Source of the DNA: a virus
DNA: 21,193 bases
Reading direction: 5' to 3' (one strand)
Virus record (IMG/VR): IMGVR_UViG_3300037042_006334
Span: 1-21,193 of that record
The notes below the pieces were generated by a model. The model was given only the letters and a program-made list of their open reading frames with translations, was not told the DNA's origin and searched no databases. Positions 1 through 8,555 of this stretch are shown piece by piece. Position numbers and translations under genes: made by a program. Position 1 is the first letter of the stretch, and each line of letters starts with the position of its first letter.

Positions 1-273
1 TGATTCTTCTCCACCTTCTTGTGATTCACCTTCGTCATCAATCTTTTCTACATCAGGATCTGATTCAACATCAATAGGTTGTGGTTCAGTTGTTGGTGCT
101 GGTGGAGGTGTTGCCTCTGCAGGTGCTGGTGCCGGTGCTGCTTCAGCTCCCGGTGCGGGGGCTAATGCTCCTAATACATCCTCTTCAGGTGCTGCTCCTA
201 CTTGTTCTAAAATATACTGATTGATTTTTCTATGTCTTTCAATCTCCTTGATAATTTTTTTATCTAAGCTCAT
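1..273 (-). CDS. Pro/Ala/Glu-rich phage protein, N-terminal part only
   Basis: An open frame begins with ATG at 273-271 and stays open for 91 codons to the left edge, so the C-terminus is outside the window. Residues 1-24 look like a charged amphipathic helix (MSLDKKIIKEIERHRKINQY and onward). Residues 27-66 are dominated by Ala and Pro in a PAPAPA-like run, encoded by a GC-richer stretch of repeated GGTGCTGGT-like units on the plus strand (about 90-175). Residues 67-91 are acidic (Asp, Glu, Gly, Ser). The start lies three bases after the stop of the upstream 74-residue gene, so the two are very likely co-transcribed and probably coupled. I do not recognise the family. A flexible linker or scaffold role in the virion would fit the composition, but that is a guess. 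Confidence 0.65.
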   Translation of the reverse strand, partial: MSLDKKIIKEIERHRKINQYILEQVGAAPEEDVLGALAPAPGAEAAPAPAPAEATPPPAPTTEPQPIDVESDPDVEKIDDEGESQEGGEES

Positions 274-276
274 TTG

Positions 277-501
277 TTAACCATTTAATAATGTTTTTAT
301 TCCGTTAGGGGTTTCTACTCTAACCTTTCTGTTGGCTGTAGTTTGATGACCCGCTCTTTCGATAAGACCGTCTCTTTCTCTTACTGTGTAACAATCTCCT
401 GTATCCAAGTCACAAACTTGTTTGGTTCCGTCTCCGTTGTCTTCCTGTGAAAATCTTACAGATTTACCAAGATAATTGTCTAATGCTGATTTAATGTTCA
501 T
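277..501 (-). CDS. Small conserved-looking phage protein, 74 aa, function unknown
   Basis: The chosen start is the ATG at 501-499, giving 74 residues. A longer reading from 585 would overlap the end of the giant hub gene by about 50 bases and adds a leader (MRTTMVRLLRQ...) that looks like out-of-frame sequence. The protein starts MNIKSALDNYLGKSV, has two cysteines (C30 and C37, spacing CX6C, in VCDLDTGDCYTV), then a charged stretch RERDGLIERAGH and a basic, probably beta-rich end. It has no signal peptide or membrane segment. It sits 31 bases after the hub gene and 3 bases before the next gene, at the end of the tail cassette. I cannot assign a function. The paired cysteines could bind metal or form a disulfide, but nothing in the sequence settles this. 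Confidence 0.7.
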   Translation of the reverse strand: MNIKSALDNYLGKSVRFSQEDNGDGTKQVCDLDTGDCYTVRERDGLIERAGHQTTANRKVRVETPNGIKTLLNG

Positions 502-515
502 AAGAATCTTTTTAT

Positions 516-522
516 ATAAATA
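516..522 (-). promoter_or_regulatory. TATTTAT intergenic motif, copy 1
   Basis: Coding-strand TATTTAT followed by ATAAAAAG in the 31-base gap before the 74-residue gene; 14 bases separate it from that gene's ATG. It is one of five copies, one in each of five gaps. It may be a phage promoter element or an RNA-processing site; neither is shown. Confidence 0.3.
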
Positions 523-532
523 TGTTGTTATG

Positions 533-3500
533 CTATAAAGTGAATGAACTACTTGTCGCAGTAAACGTACCATTGTTGTTCGCATTTACATAAACAACCG
601 ATAAAACAAGTCGTTCAGTAGAATTGACATCAATCACGTTGGTATATTTGGTGTCTGAATTATTGGTTATAGTTGTGTTCAATGGAGTAGTTTGGTTTGC
701 TGAAGTGGCAACAAAAACTTTAGATATCACACAAAGTGGACAATTGAACCTAAAAGTGACAAATCCCCCATCGGGTATTCTAATATTGTAATACAGTGGT
801 CCTTGTAAGTTTGGTAATGAAACATCTGAACTTCTTTGAATAAATGATAATGACCCTTCTGGCTGTATCCCCGTTTCAGAAGATGGAACTTCAATAACGA
901 AGTTAACTTCCCTAATCGAATCGTTAGGATATTTTTCTTTATCAGCTGCAGTTGCGGTTAATTTGATTTGAGTCTGTATTTCCAATCTTTTTCCTTTTTC
1001 AATCTCAATGTCTTTCGCAAACTTTGCTTGAATAAATTGGTCTCTTGTAATCGAAAATGTTTGTCCATCTTCCGAAACAAACCCATTCAAATCTAAGAAG
1101 TTACCAGATGATATTTTATTTGAAGTTACAGTATTATTTGGGCCGACCTCAATTACATTAATTCTGAAACTATATAACGGCACAGGTTTAATTCTCCATC
1201 CTCCTTCTTCAAAGTCGGTTTGTCCTATTTTTACGGTCAAGATATCCTTAGTTTTTTCACTAACAAACATAGGTTGTTGTGGCAAGGTATTTTGTAAATT
1301 TGCATCTGCACCAACCTCTTCTTGTTGGGAAACCGAAGTCACTTCAGTAACACTAGTATCCGCATATCCTCCCGGTGATGATGTTTCATTTGGTAATGAT
1401 GGATTGAATGTAAAGTCAACCAAACTTTCGAATGTTCCATATTCTGTAGTAACACTTATTCTTCCAGTTGCAACACTTTGCCCCTCAGGAATTTGAACTG
1501 CAGGTAGAATAAATCTCAATGTTTGAGGGTTGAACACAGTAATATCTTTTAACTCAACATCTTTATTTATAACTCTGATTGATTTAACAGATTCAAAATT
1601 TCGTCCATTGACTTGGACAATTGTGCCTGTATTTCCAACAGAAGGAGAGAATGTAGATACAACTGGTGGTGGACAAGTTTGACCGATAGTTGGAGTTACA
1701 GTTGGTGTTTGCTCTTGGTTTCCGTTTTTATCGTTATTTTCAATGTCTTTAAGTATTTCGTTCTTTGTCTTCAATCCAGATTCCGCAGCCGAAGTTAAAG
1801 CCTTATTGATTGTTTCTTTAGTCTGTAAAAATTCGTCTTCATTTTCATTGTAGTATTCCTCAGAAATGTTATCAACCGGCCAGTGACAAACATAATACTT
1901 CGTTAATCCAATCTGAATTATTCTATCAAGATTGCTTCGGAGTCTACCTGCCATAAATTGGATATATTTATCTAATGAACTAAAATGAGCAATGGGTTCT
2001 GAAGACGCATTTCCCGGATTAGTTCGTATGTTGATGCAACTATATCTTTTTTCTAAAAGTGAAACTTGTCCAAACCAATCTTGACTCAGTGATAATGTTG
2101 CAAAATTATTGTTCCATCCGTTAAACATTCCAGCACCTGTATTAGAAGCTTCTTGATAAGTTCTGATGTAAGAAATAGCATATATCGCAACTTGCAAATC
2201 AACGTTATTAGGTAATAACCTTTTTAACGCCTCCGCGAAAACTTGTGGAGTCATTTCGGTCAATGTCGCATCAACCGCTTCATATCCACCATTAGTGTAC
2301 ACAGGCGCTGTTATTTTTGAACTACAAGAATTTGTCGTATCTTTTGTATTATCCGCCTTTTGTACAACTTCATTCGATTTTTCGTTATTAGTTGTTGCAC
2401 TAATTTTTACTTGGTCTTTATTTATTTTGAGTATTTCCTCCAACTTTGTAATCAAATTCTGATTGATACTTTGTAGGAAACTATCTATCGTAGGTAAATC
2501 GAAATAACCTTGTCTTGTTCCATCAAATGTAGTTTGAAACGACCCTTGTTGAATCGAGTGATTTACCTCAGTAATCAAGTATGGTCCATCAAACATGGGA
2601 ACATGTCGTAAATTAAAATACATTGTAGGTTGTATTAACGCATTCCCCAAACTTGTTATCGAACATTTATATGACCTGTTTTTGTATAGGTTATATAAAC
2701 TATTATTTTGTGTTGCTATCTGTCTTCCTGAAGCTTGATTTGCCATATCAAGTTGAACGTTAATCGATTCAGATGTTGCAACCCCATTATCTTGCGAAAC
2801 TGTCATGGAATAAAAAATGTTCTGATTTCTAATTCCAACATCGACATTGAAACCAACACACTTGTTTGAAAGAGCCCAATCCTTTTTTCCTTGTTGGTCT
2901 TCTAACAATGGATTACCAGACGCTCTTCTCATTTCAAAAGCATCATCTCGATACTTAAAATCTCCTTTAGGTAATTTCAAATATTGTGAAGGTTTTCCGG
3001 CATAGAAGCAAACCATCTTTGGCCCCGAATTTCTATAATCAACATCCAAAAATGTCCCCCATAAATTATTTGCAAATTGTTCAGGTCTATCAAGTCTTGG
3101 AGTCGCCGTCACGTCTACATCTTGGATATTGTAAAAATTCACATATGCTGGAAGTGGCATCACAACAAAATTATTTTTAATCAAAATACCACTTATAAAA
3201 GTGAAAACACTCATTGCTTGATTAAGAGAAAAATCTCCAGGAGTTTTACCTCCCACACCAAACATGTATTTCAAATCAAAAATGTCGAGTAATATACTAT
3301 CACCAATATTTCTTGATGCTCTATCCAAAAACAACATATCTTCAAATAGAGTTTTGGTTTTCCAATCCCCACCAGCAATCCACTTGTCATTCAACGCTTT
3401 GAAAACTTCATAATTTTCAACCTTACTTTGGTCTCCAGTAATGACACTATTAATTACACGTTCAGGTAATTGTACTTGATCTGGTAAATCTTTCCTCAGT

Positions 3501-6500
3501 CGGCTTAAAACTCCATTCAAAAAGTTGTTTTGTATCAATGTTTCTCTGTTAAGATATTGACTTAGTTGATTTTGAAATTGTATTGCATTCAGATTCGGAT
3601 TATTTAATTTCTGAGTAGCATACATTTTAATAATCGGTGCCAACAATGTAACGTTATCACTAGTGAATGCAATATTGTTATCGATAAAGAAATCTGTGAT
3701 ATAAGATCCTATTGAACTATATCTAACATTAGGGATTGTTGAGAACCCTACTTCTGTTTCCAAAGCGGTCCAAGCCTGTCTATTATTAATTTGAGACTGA
3801 CTTAATGTTAAATTGCCACCAGCACTCGGAAGAGAATTAGGTACGTAAGGCTCAAAAGTAATTGGGTCTACAACTTCTTGGGTATTATTATGAGATAAGT
3901 AAGAATCAAAAATTCTCCTTTCATAGTTGGACGGATTACCATATCTGAATATTACATCATATTCCATAAATGATTTTATACCATTTTGAAATAATGAGTA
4001 TTGATTGTTAATTACATTGTTGAAATACAACTCGTCAGTTTCCGTTTGTGTTTTAGCAGGAACTACCATTAAACTTCTGAATAATGATTGGAAGTTTTTG
4101 AAAGTTGCATTTGGGTCAACAGGAGATTGTCCAAACGTGACAATATTTCTCCCTGTTGAAGCATTACCAATTGGTTTACAAAAATTCAAAAACTCAGTTT
4201 CAAACGAATCTAAAATTTTCTTTTCGAAAACAGAAAACACTTCTTCTATTTTTGTATAGTTGTCTTGTGTTAGAAAATACAATGGTGTTTGGCTATTTCC
4301 AGTTGTGATTGAAGTTAAATAAGAATCTGGTTCAGGGAATGCCAACTGATTACTATCAAAATATCCAAAATTAGGAGCCGACCATAAACATCTGACCGAC
4401 CCATTGTACATGTTTGGATTGTTAGTTAAATTCACAACAGTTGCTGGAGATGTTGTTTGTGCACTCAAACAAGAATCAACTGTTTGATTGAATGGTGTTC
4501 CAAACGAAGGAATTACGAAATAATCATCACCTACAGTATTATCTTTAGGGTTACAATCAACTGGAGGTCTGATAGTTATGTTTGGTAATAAAATTGACCA
4601 TGTAGTCAATCTTAAATTTTTATCCCCTTGTTTAGCACTATTAATGTTTGATGAACTGAAATTATATAATTTCATACCAGAATTAACACTCTGTTGGATT
4701 TCCTCACTTGTATAATTTTCGTACAAATCATATCCGTTTAGAAAAACGTTGAAGTCATTAATAACTTTAGGATAAAATCCGACTTGCATCTGAATTTGAG
4801 TAACCCCTTCGCTTTGGAGTGTTATTTTTGTATCTACGTTTGAATACTTGAACTCATACGTTTCAGTTACCGCACTTGTAACAGGATAGTAATTACCCGC
4901 ATAATCAAAGTTTTTCCAAGCACTTTCTAATATATCAACATTCGACTCTTTGTATTTTTTGTACCTGTGCCAAATCGAACCATATTTTAGAATCCAAGCA
5001 TAAGGTAACTTGTGAATTGCTCCAAATTTTTTGAATGTTGATGATATATAATCCAAATCGGTTGTAACATTGTTAGAAACAGATTTGTATTTTTCTCTCA
5101 ATGTTGCCAAAGGTAATGAATTTAAGAACATATATGCCGCTTGAACATATGGATAGGTGATTCCTGACAACCTAGAATTATAAACTCCGTTTTGTACAGC
5201 GTTTATAAAGTAAGGGGTATTCAACATTGAAGTGGTACTTCTCGGACTGAACGCTCTTGTAGGAGTGGTACCGTTGATATATCCTTCAGTCGCAACAAAA
5301 TCCTGAGGGTTTCTATTCAAGTAGAACGCATTGAGTCCAAGTGGCCCATATGTTGTATATGTAGAAAGTCCAGTCGTATCAATAGTTTCAGTTGGATTTT
5401 GATTTAATATATATGAAAAATTTGTTACAGGTCTATTCGTTGTGTAATTATAAACGTCAGTAAAATTTGCAATAATTCTTCGTGGTTCAAAAATAGTCAG
5501 AGACTTGTTTGTATTATACACTTGATTGGACAAGGCACTATTTCCTTGATTCAAATTGTTAAGACACCAAGTTTGGTCTGTATAAGGTAAAGTATCAACA
5601 ATTAGAGGGTCATTTGGTGCGTTAACAACTAAAGATCTTAATGCCTCTGATTTTGTTGCGGTTTGAGGTATTTTACCTAAATCCAAAGTACTAAGAATTG
5701 AAAAGGAGTTTTCAGTTATCCTTTTAATATAGGGGGTAACAAAAAAATCTCTAATAAAATCTTGATAAGCTCTACCTGTTCCTGAGTTTGATATTGTTCT
5801 CAAAAATTCAGGATAGTCTTGAGCATTCAGATTAAAGTTTTTAAGTTTTAATGTTAAGTAGGGAGAACTTATCCCAAGTTTCGAAATAATATTATTTGCT
5901 TCCGCTTCAATGTTTAGCGTAATTAATTCATTAATCTGATTTGTGTTCGCTCTTATAAATCCAGAATAATGTGAAGTTAAAAATTGTCTCTCCCATATTT
6001 CATAAAAAAACTTTATTTCTTCTTTGTTTGAATAAGCGAATCCTACCGATGGGAATTCAATCGCATTAATATTAATGATACTAGTATCCCGTTCATTATC
6101 TAACGGTGGTGGTGCATTAGGATTTTGAAACTTTTGAGTTAATCCTTTCATATATTCCTCAACAAATTCAACTTCAGGCCATTTGTTGAAAAGATATCCT
6201 TGGGTCAAATCAACGACAGATGGGTCTGCAATGTATTTTAATTGAAATTTGTTTCTTTCATCTTGGGTTTCAACAAAAAATTGTGGCCATGGGTACACAG
6301 GTATCTCAGCTAATTTTAGCCCAGTTTCTTCTTCAAATGCGTTTGCCGCTAATTTCAAATCATCTTGAGAGTCCGAGCTTGGAGCTGAGGCTAAGTCATT
6401 CAAAATCGCTCGTTTTCTTATAGGGTCGTATTTTACATCCCAAGCATTTGTATGAACATCATCCAAAAGACGAATAAAACCCTCTGCAGATGCCATAATA

Positions 6501-8242
6501 ACCGCTAACATATTTCTTACTGTAGGCTTAAACCCAATTCCAGTCGCAGTATCCTCAACTTTTCTTAAGAGAGCTGTAGAAATTTGACTTTCGTAATCAG
6601 ATAGTTTTTTGTTAGCCTGAGTTTCGAGTAAGGTGATTTGTTTATCAAATCTTCCTTCATCTTCAAATACAAACCATTTTTCTTTAACCAAGGTACCCTT
6701 AGCTAAGAGTTCTAATGTTTCAATAATTCCAGTCGGATTTTTTGGTAACTCAATCGAAGTAGGAACAAAAAACTTTGTCAAATTAATCTTTGTCTGAGTT
6801 ATATTTTCAACAGTTGGGCTTGCAATTCCATTCTGAATTCTAGTTGTTTCTTCCCAATTTATTTCTGAAAAAACCGGAGCGGTTGTTTCAATCATATCAT
6901 ACTTTATAGGATTTGGTATCGGAGACGCCCCCTTAGAACCCAACGTCGGATTACTTGCCAATGCATCGTTGAATTTAACAATATCTCCTTGTAATTGAGT
7001 AATCGCTGTTTCTTTAGCTTCTTTTGACAGGTCTTTGAATACGTATAATTTTTGCCCTGTTTTGAGAACTATTGGTTTAGTATTCAAATTAGTGTTAAAC
7101 CAAGATGTATTTGACCCTCTAACTGCAGTAAAATATTGGGTAAGAACTGATTTATAGTTTCTTATATTTGTTAATGATTCAACTTCAGTTTTGTCAAATG
7201 AGTCCGCAATTAATTGTTCAAAACTTTCTAATTTATTCATTAGTTGAACTAATGTCAATTCAGGAAAGTCGGGAGCAATTAACCCTTTAGCTTTATATTC
7301 ACTATAAACTTCTATTATTTTTTGATACCCCTTTTCTGCAACAAGTTGAGTTACTACAGCTTCATTAGAACCTAAATTATTAGCACCTCTTTCAGCTTGA
7401 GTACTTGCTTGAGACTCAGCAGCTTTATTAGATTGTTGTGGACCATCTACTGTTTGAGTAACATCAAACCTTTGACTATACATGTGGGGAGCCGCTAGTA
7501 GGTGACCCATAGAAACTTCATTCAAGATATTAAACTTGTATCCTACAAAAACTAATCTGACCTGATAATTTCCACTAAACCCATTGAATGATGCGTGGAA
7601 AGTTTTTAAGTTAAGTTGATATCTAATCGCTTGTCCATAATACCCTTTTAATGTTAGATAGAATTGAGGATATGGTAAGTTAAAAAATGCAGAATAAGGT
7701 GAATTATTTCCTAATTGAAATAACCCTTTCCCTTGAACATCCTCCAATAACATTTCTACAGTAGGAATGAAACTAGATGACGTTTTTATATTAATCGATG
7801 TAATCCCCAACAATCCATTGTCAAATACATCTTTTTGATTGACAACGGTGTCAAGTATATAAGGGTCACTATTATCTGTTGCAGGCTGTGCTATTGCCGC
7901 TTTTTGATTTTCCCCTTTGAATTGTGTTGTATTTTCTCCAGTCAACTCGTCATAATATCCTGTTCCAAGATATGAATTTTTAGTCGGTTTCAAGAAATTC
8001 ATTTTTGCGACAGAGATAGTCCTGATTCTATCATTAGGACTCCCTCCAACCGATAATTTTGTTCTTGGTAAAACATCGGCTTCCAAATTGGCGTACATGA
8101 CAAGATTTTCGTGGTCAACAAGTCTTTCCGATATATTCCCAAAACCATCGTCAATCTTGTTTGGGTCAACCACAATAATATTGTTTTCGTCCAACTCAAC
8201 TAAAATATTTCCACTTGTGTCCGCTTGTGTGTTACCTACCAT
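533..8242 (-). CDS. Giant baseplate hub protein with candidate tail-lysozyme-like and IPT/TIG domains, 2569 aa
   Basis: This is probably the central baseplate hub and cell-puncturing protein. Residues about 145-255 form an aromatic, beta-rich block (FFNLPYPQFYLTLKGYYGQ, then a VGYKFNIL segment) typical of hub N-terminal parts. Residues about 1690-1930 hold a second conserved block (SLGNALIQPTMYFNLRHVPM, then FDGPYLITEVNHSI) resembling the gp27/gpD-like hub core. About 1,400 Asn/Thr/Ser/Tyr-rich residues without a recognisable domain lie between them. Residues about 1985-2120 look like a glucosaminidase- or lysozyme-type fold, with candidate catalytic Glu E2031 in YQEASNTG and the motif GWNNNFA. 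Residues about 2194-2283 match an IPT/TIG beta-sandwich (FSPSVGNTGTIVQVNGRNF). The remaining C-terminus is beta-rich and carries a CPLC cysteine pair. The ATG overlaps the end of the gp53-like gene by 11 bases, suggesting coupled translation. It is far longer than T4 gp27 or gp5. Hub role: fairly confident; hydrolase: tentative. Confidence 0.8.
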   Translation of the reverse strand: MVGNTQADTSGNILVELDENNIIVVDPNKIDDGFGNISERLVDHENLVMYANLEADVLPRTKLSVGGSPNDRIRTISVAKMNFLKPTKNSYLGTGYYDELTGENTTQFKGENQKAAIAQPATDNSDPYILDTVVNQKDVFDNGLLGITSINIKTSSSFIPTVEMLLEDVQGKGLFQLGNNSPYSAFFNLPYPQFYLTLKGYYGQAIRYQLNLKTFHASFNGFSGNYQVRLVFVGYKFNILNEVSMGHLLAAPHMYSQRFDVTQTVDGPQQSNKAAESQASTQAERGANNLGSNEAVVTQLVAEKGYQKIIEVYSEYKAKGLIAPDFPELTLVQLMNKLESFEQLIADSFDKTEVESLTNIRNYKSVLTQYFTAVRGSNTSWFNTNLNTKPIVLKTGQKLYVFKDLSKEAKETAITQLQGDIVKFNDALASNPTLGSKGASPIPNPIKYDMIETTAPVFSEINWEETTRIQNGIASPTVENITQTKINLTKFFVPTSIELPKNPTGIIETLELLAKGTLVKEKWFVFEDEGRFDKQITLLETQANKKLSDYESQISTALLRKVEDTATGIGFKPTVRNMLAVIMASAEGFIRLLDDVHTNAWDVKYDPIRKRAILNDLASAPSSDSQDDLKLAANAFEEETGLKLAEIPVYPWPQFFVETQDERNKFQLKYIADPSVVDLTQGYLFNKWPEVEFVEEYMKGLTQKFQNPNAPPPLDNERDTSIININAIEFPSVGFAYSNKEEIKFFYEIWERQFLTSHYSGFIRANTNQINELITLNIEAEANNIISKLGISSPYLTLKLKNFNLNAQDYPEFLRTISNSGTGRAYQDFIRDFFVTPYIKRITENSFSILSTLDLGKIPQTATKSEALRSLVVNAPNDPLIVDTLPYTDQTWCLNNLNQGNSALSNQVYNTNKSLTIFEPRRIIANFTDVYNYTTNRPVTNFSYILNQNPTETIDTTGLSTYTTYGPLGLNAFYLNRNPQDFVATEGYINGTTPTRAFSPRSTTSMLNTPYFINAVQNGVYNSRLSGITYPYVQAAYMFLNSLPLATLREKYKSVSNNVTTDLDYISSTFKKFGAIHKLPYAWILKYGSIWHRYKKYKESNVDILESAWKNFDYAGNYYPVTSAVTETYEFKYSNVDTKITLQSEGVTQIQMQVGFYPKVINDFNVFLNGYDLYENYTSEEIQQSVNSGMKLYNFSSSNINSAKQGDKNLRLTTWSILLPNITIRPPVDCNPKDNTVGDDYFVIPSFGTPFNQTVDSCLSAQTTSPATVVNLTNNPNMYNGSVRCLWSAPNFGYFDSNQLAFPEPDSYLTSITTGNSQTPLYFLTQDNYTKIEEVFSVFEKKILDSFETEFLNFCKPIGNASTGRNIVTFGQSPVDPNATFKNFQSLFRSLMVVPAKTQTETDELYFNNVINNQYSLFQNGIKSFMEYDVIFRYGNPSNYERRIFDSYLSHNNTQEVVDPITFEPYVPNSLPSAGGNLTLSQSQINNRQAWTALETEVGFSTIPNVRYSSIGSYITDFFIDNNIAFTSDNVTLLAPIIKMYATQKLNNPNLNAIQFQNQLSQYLNRETLIQNNFLNGVLSRLRKDLPDQVQLPERVINSVITGDQSKVENYEVFKALNDKWIAGGDWKTKTLFEDMLFLDRASRNIGDSILLDIFDLKYMFGVGGKTPGDFSLNQAMSVFTFISGILIKNNFVVMPLPAYVNFYNIQDVDVTATPRLDRPEQFANNLWGTFLDVDYRNSGPKMVCFYAGKPSQYLKLPKGDFKYRDDAFEMRRASGNPLLEDQQGKKDWALSNKCVGFNVDVGIRNQNIFYSMTVSQDNGVATSESINVQLDMANQASGRQIATQNNSLYNLYKNRSYKCSITSLGNALIQPTMYFNLRHVPMFDGPYLITEVNHSIQQGSFQTTFDGTRQGYFDLPTIDSFLQSINQNLITKLEEILKINKDQVKISATTNNEKSNEVVQKADNTKDTTNSCSSKITAPVYTNGGYEAVDATLTEMTPQVFAEALKRLLPNNVDLQVAIYAISYIRTYQEASNTGAGMFNGWNNNFATLSLSQDWFGQVSLLEKRYSCINIRTNPGNASSEPIAHFSSLDKYIQFMAGRLRSNLDRIIQIGLTKYYVCHWPVDNISEEYYNENEDEFLQTKETINKALTSAAESGLKTKNEILKDIENNDKNGNQEQTPTVTPTIGQTCPPPVVSTFSPSVGNTGTIVQVNGRNFESVKSIRVINKDVELKDITVFNPQTLRFILPAVQIPEGQSVATGRISVTTEYGTFESLVDFTFNPSLPNETSSPGGYADTSVTEVTSVSQQEEVGADANLQNTLPQQPMFVSEKTKDILTVKIGQTDFEEGGWRIKPVPLYSFRINVIEVGPNNTVTSNKISSGNFLDLNGFVSEDGQTFSITRDQFIQAKFAKDIEIEKGKRLEIQTQIKLTATAADKEKYPNDSIREVNFVIEVPSSETGIQPEGSLSFIQRSSDVSLPNLQGPLYYNIRIPDGGFVTFRFNCPLCVISKVFVATSANQTTPLNTTITNNSDTKYTNVIDVNSTERLVLSVVYVNANNNGTFTATSSSFTL

Positions 8243-8555
8243 AATAATAAAAATGATTTTCTAATGCCGCCTTATAGTCCTGTAAAGATGGTAATAACGG
8301 AAATGGGATAATCAATACAGCTCCGTCATAAATATTATTTTCAAGACCTCCAAATTGCGGATTCGCCTGAAGGATTAACCAGCTAAATACAGGTGAGTTA
8401 TAAAATTCTTGTGAAACTTTATCTAATCTACTTTTAGCGACTTTATAGATAAATGCTTTATCCGTCGGTTTTTGAGGCAAGTATACAAAGGGTACAACTG
8501 TTTGTTCCCCATTAATAAGAAAATCACTATATCTATTCCAATATTGATATGCCAT
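8232..8555 (-). CDS. Baseplate wedge protein, gp53/LysM-like (tail protein X type), 107 aa
   Basis: Small baseplate protein with a LysM-like fold, the family that joins wedges to the hub in T4 (gp53). The visible core is residues about 36-86: the helix SRLDKVSQEFYNSPVFSWLI, then LQANPQFGG, then IYDGAVLIIPFP. This follows the usual order of a short helix, Y-x-x-P...W-x-I, an Asn turn, and I-x-x-G-x-x-L-x-I-P. About 107 residues is short compared with T4 gp53, so this is close to the bare domain. Its ATG overlaps the stop of the 1709-residue gene by one base (TAATG), and its own end overlaps the next start by 11 bases. The three genes are therefore packed as one coupled unit. No Shine-Dalgarno sequence is visible. 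Confidence 0.8.
   Translation of the reverse strand: MAYQYWNRYSDFLINGEQTVVPFVYLPQKPTDKAFIYKVAKSRLDKVSQEFYNSPVFSWLILQANPQFGGLENNIYDGAVLIIPFPLLPSLQDYKAALENHFYYYGR

Noticed and set aside
515-522. TATAAATA (T4 late promoter octamer) on the plus strand, also at 15605-15612
   Set aside because: On the plus strand it would drive transcription away from every gene in the window. The same bases are better seen as coding-strand TATTTAT.
502-585. Longer N-terminus for the 74-residue gene from ATG 585
   Set aside because: It would overlap the end of the hub gene by about 50 bases, and the leader looks like out-of-frame sequence. The ATG at 501 gives a compact start in the gap.
1613-1798. Plus-strand open frames, here and elsewhere (for example 4005-4259, 11443-11739, 15808-16065)
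   Set aside because: They lie opposite strongly supported minus-strand genes, have low-complexity or Cys/Trp/Ser-heavy translations without domains, and have no plausible leader.
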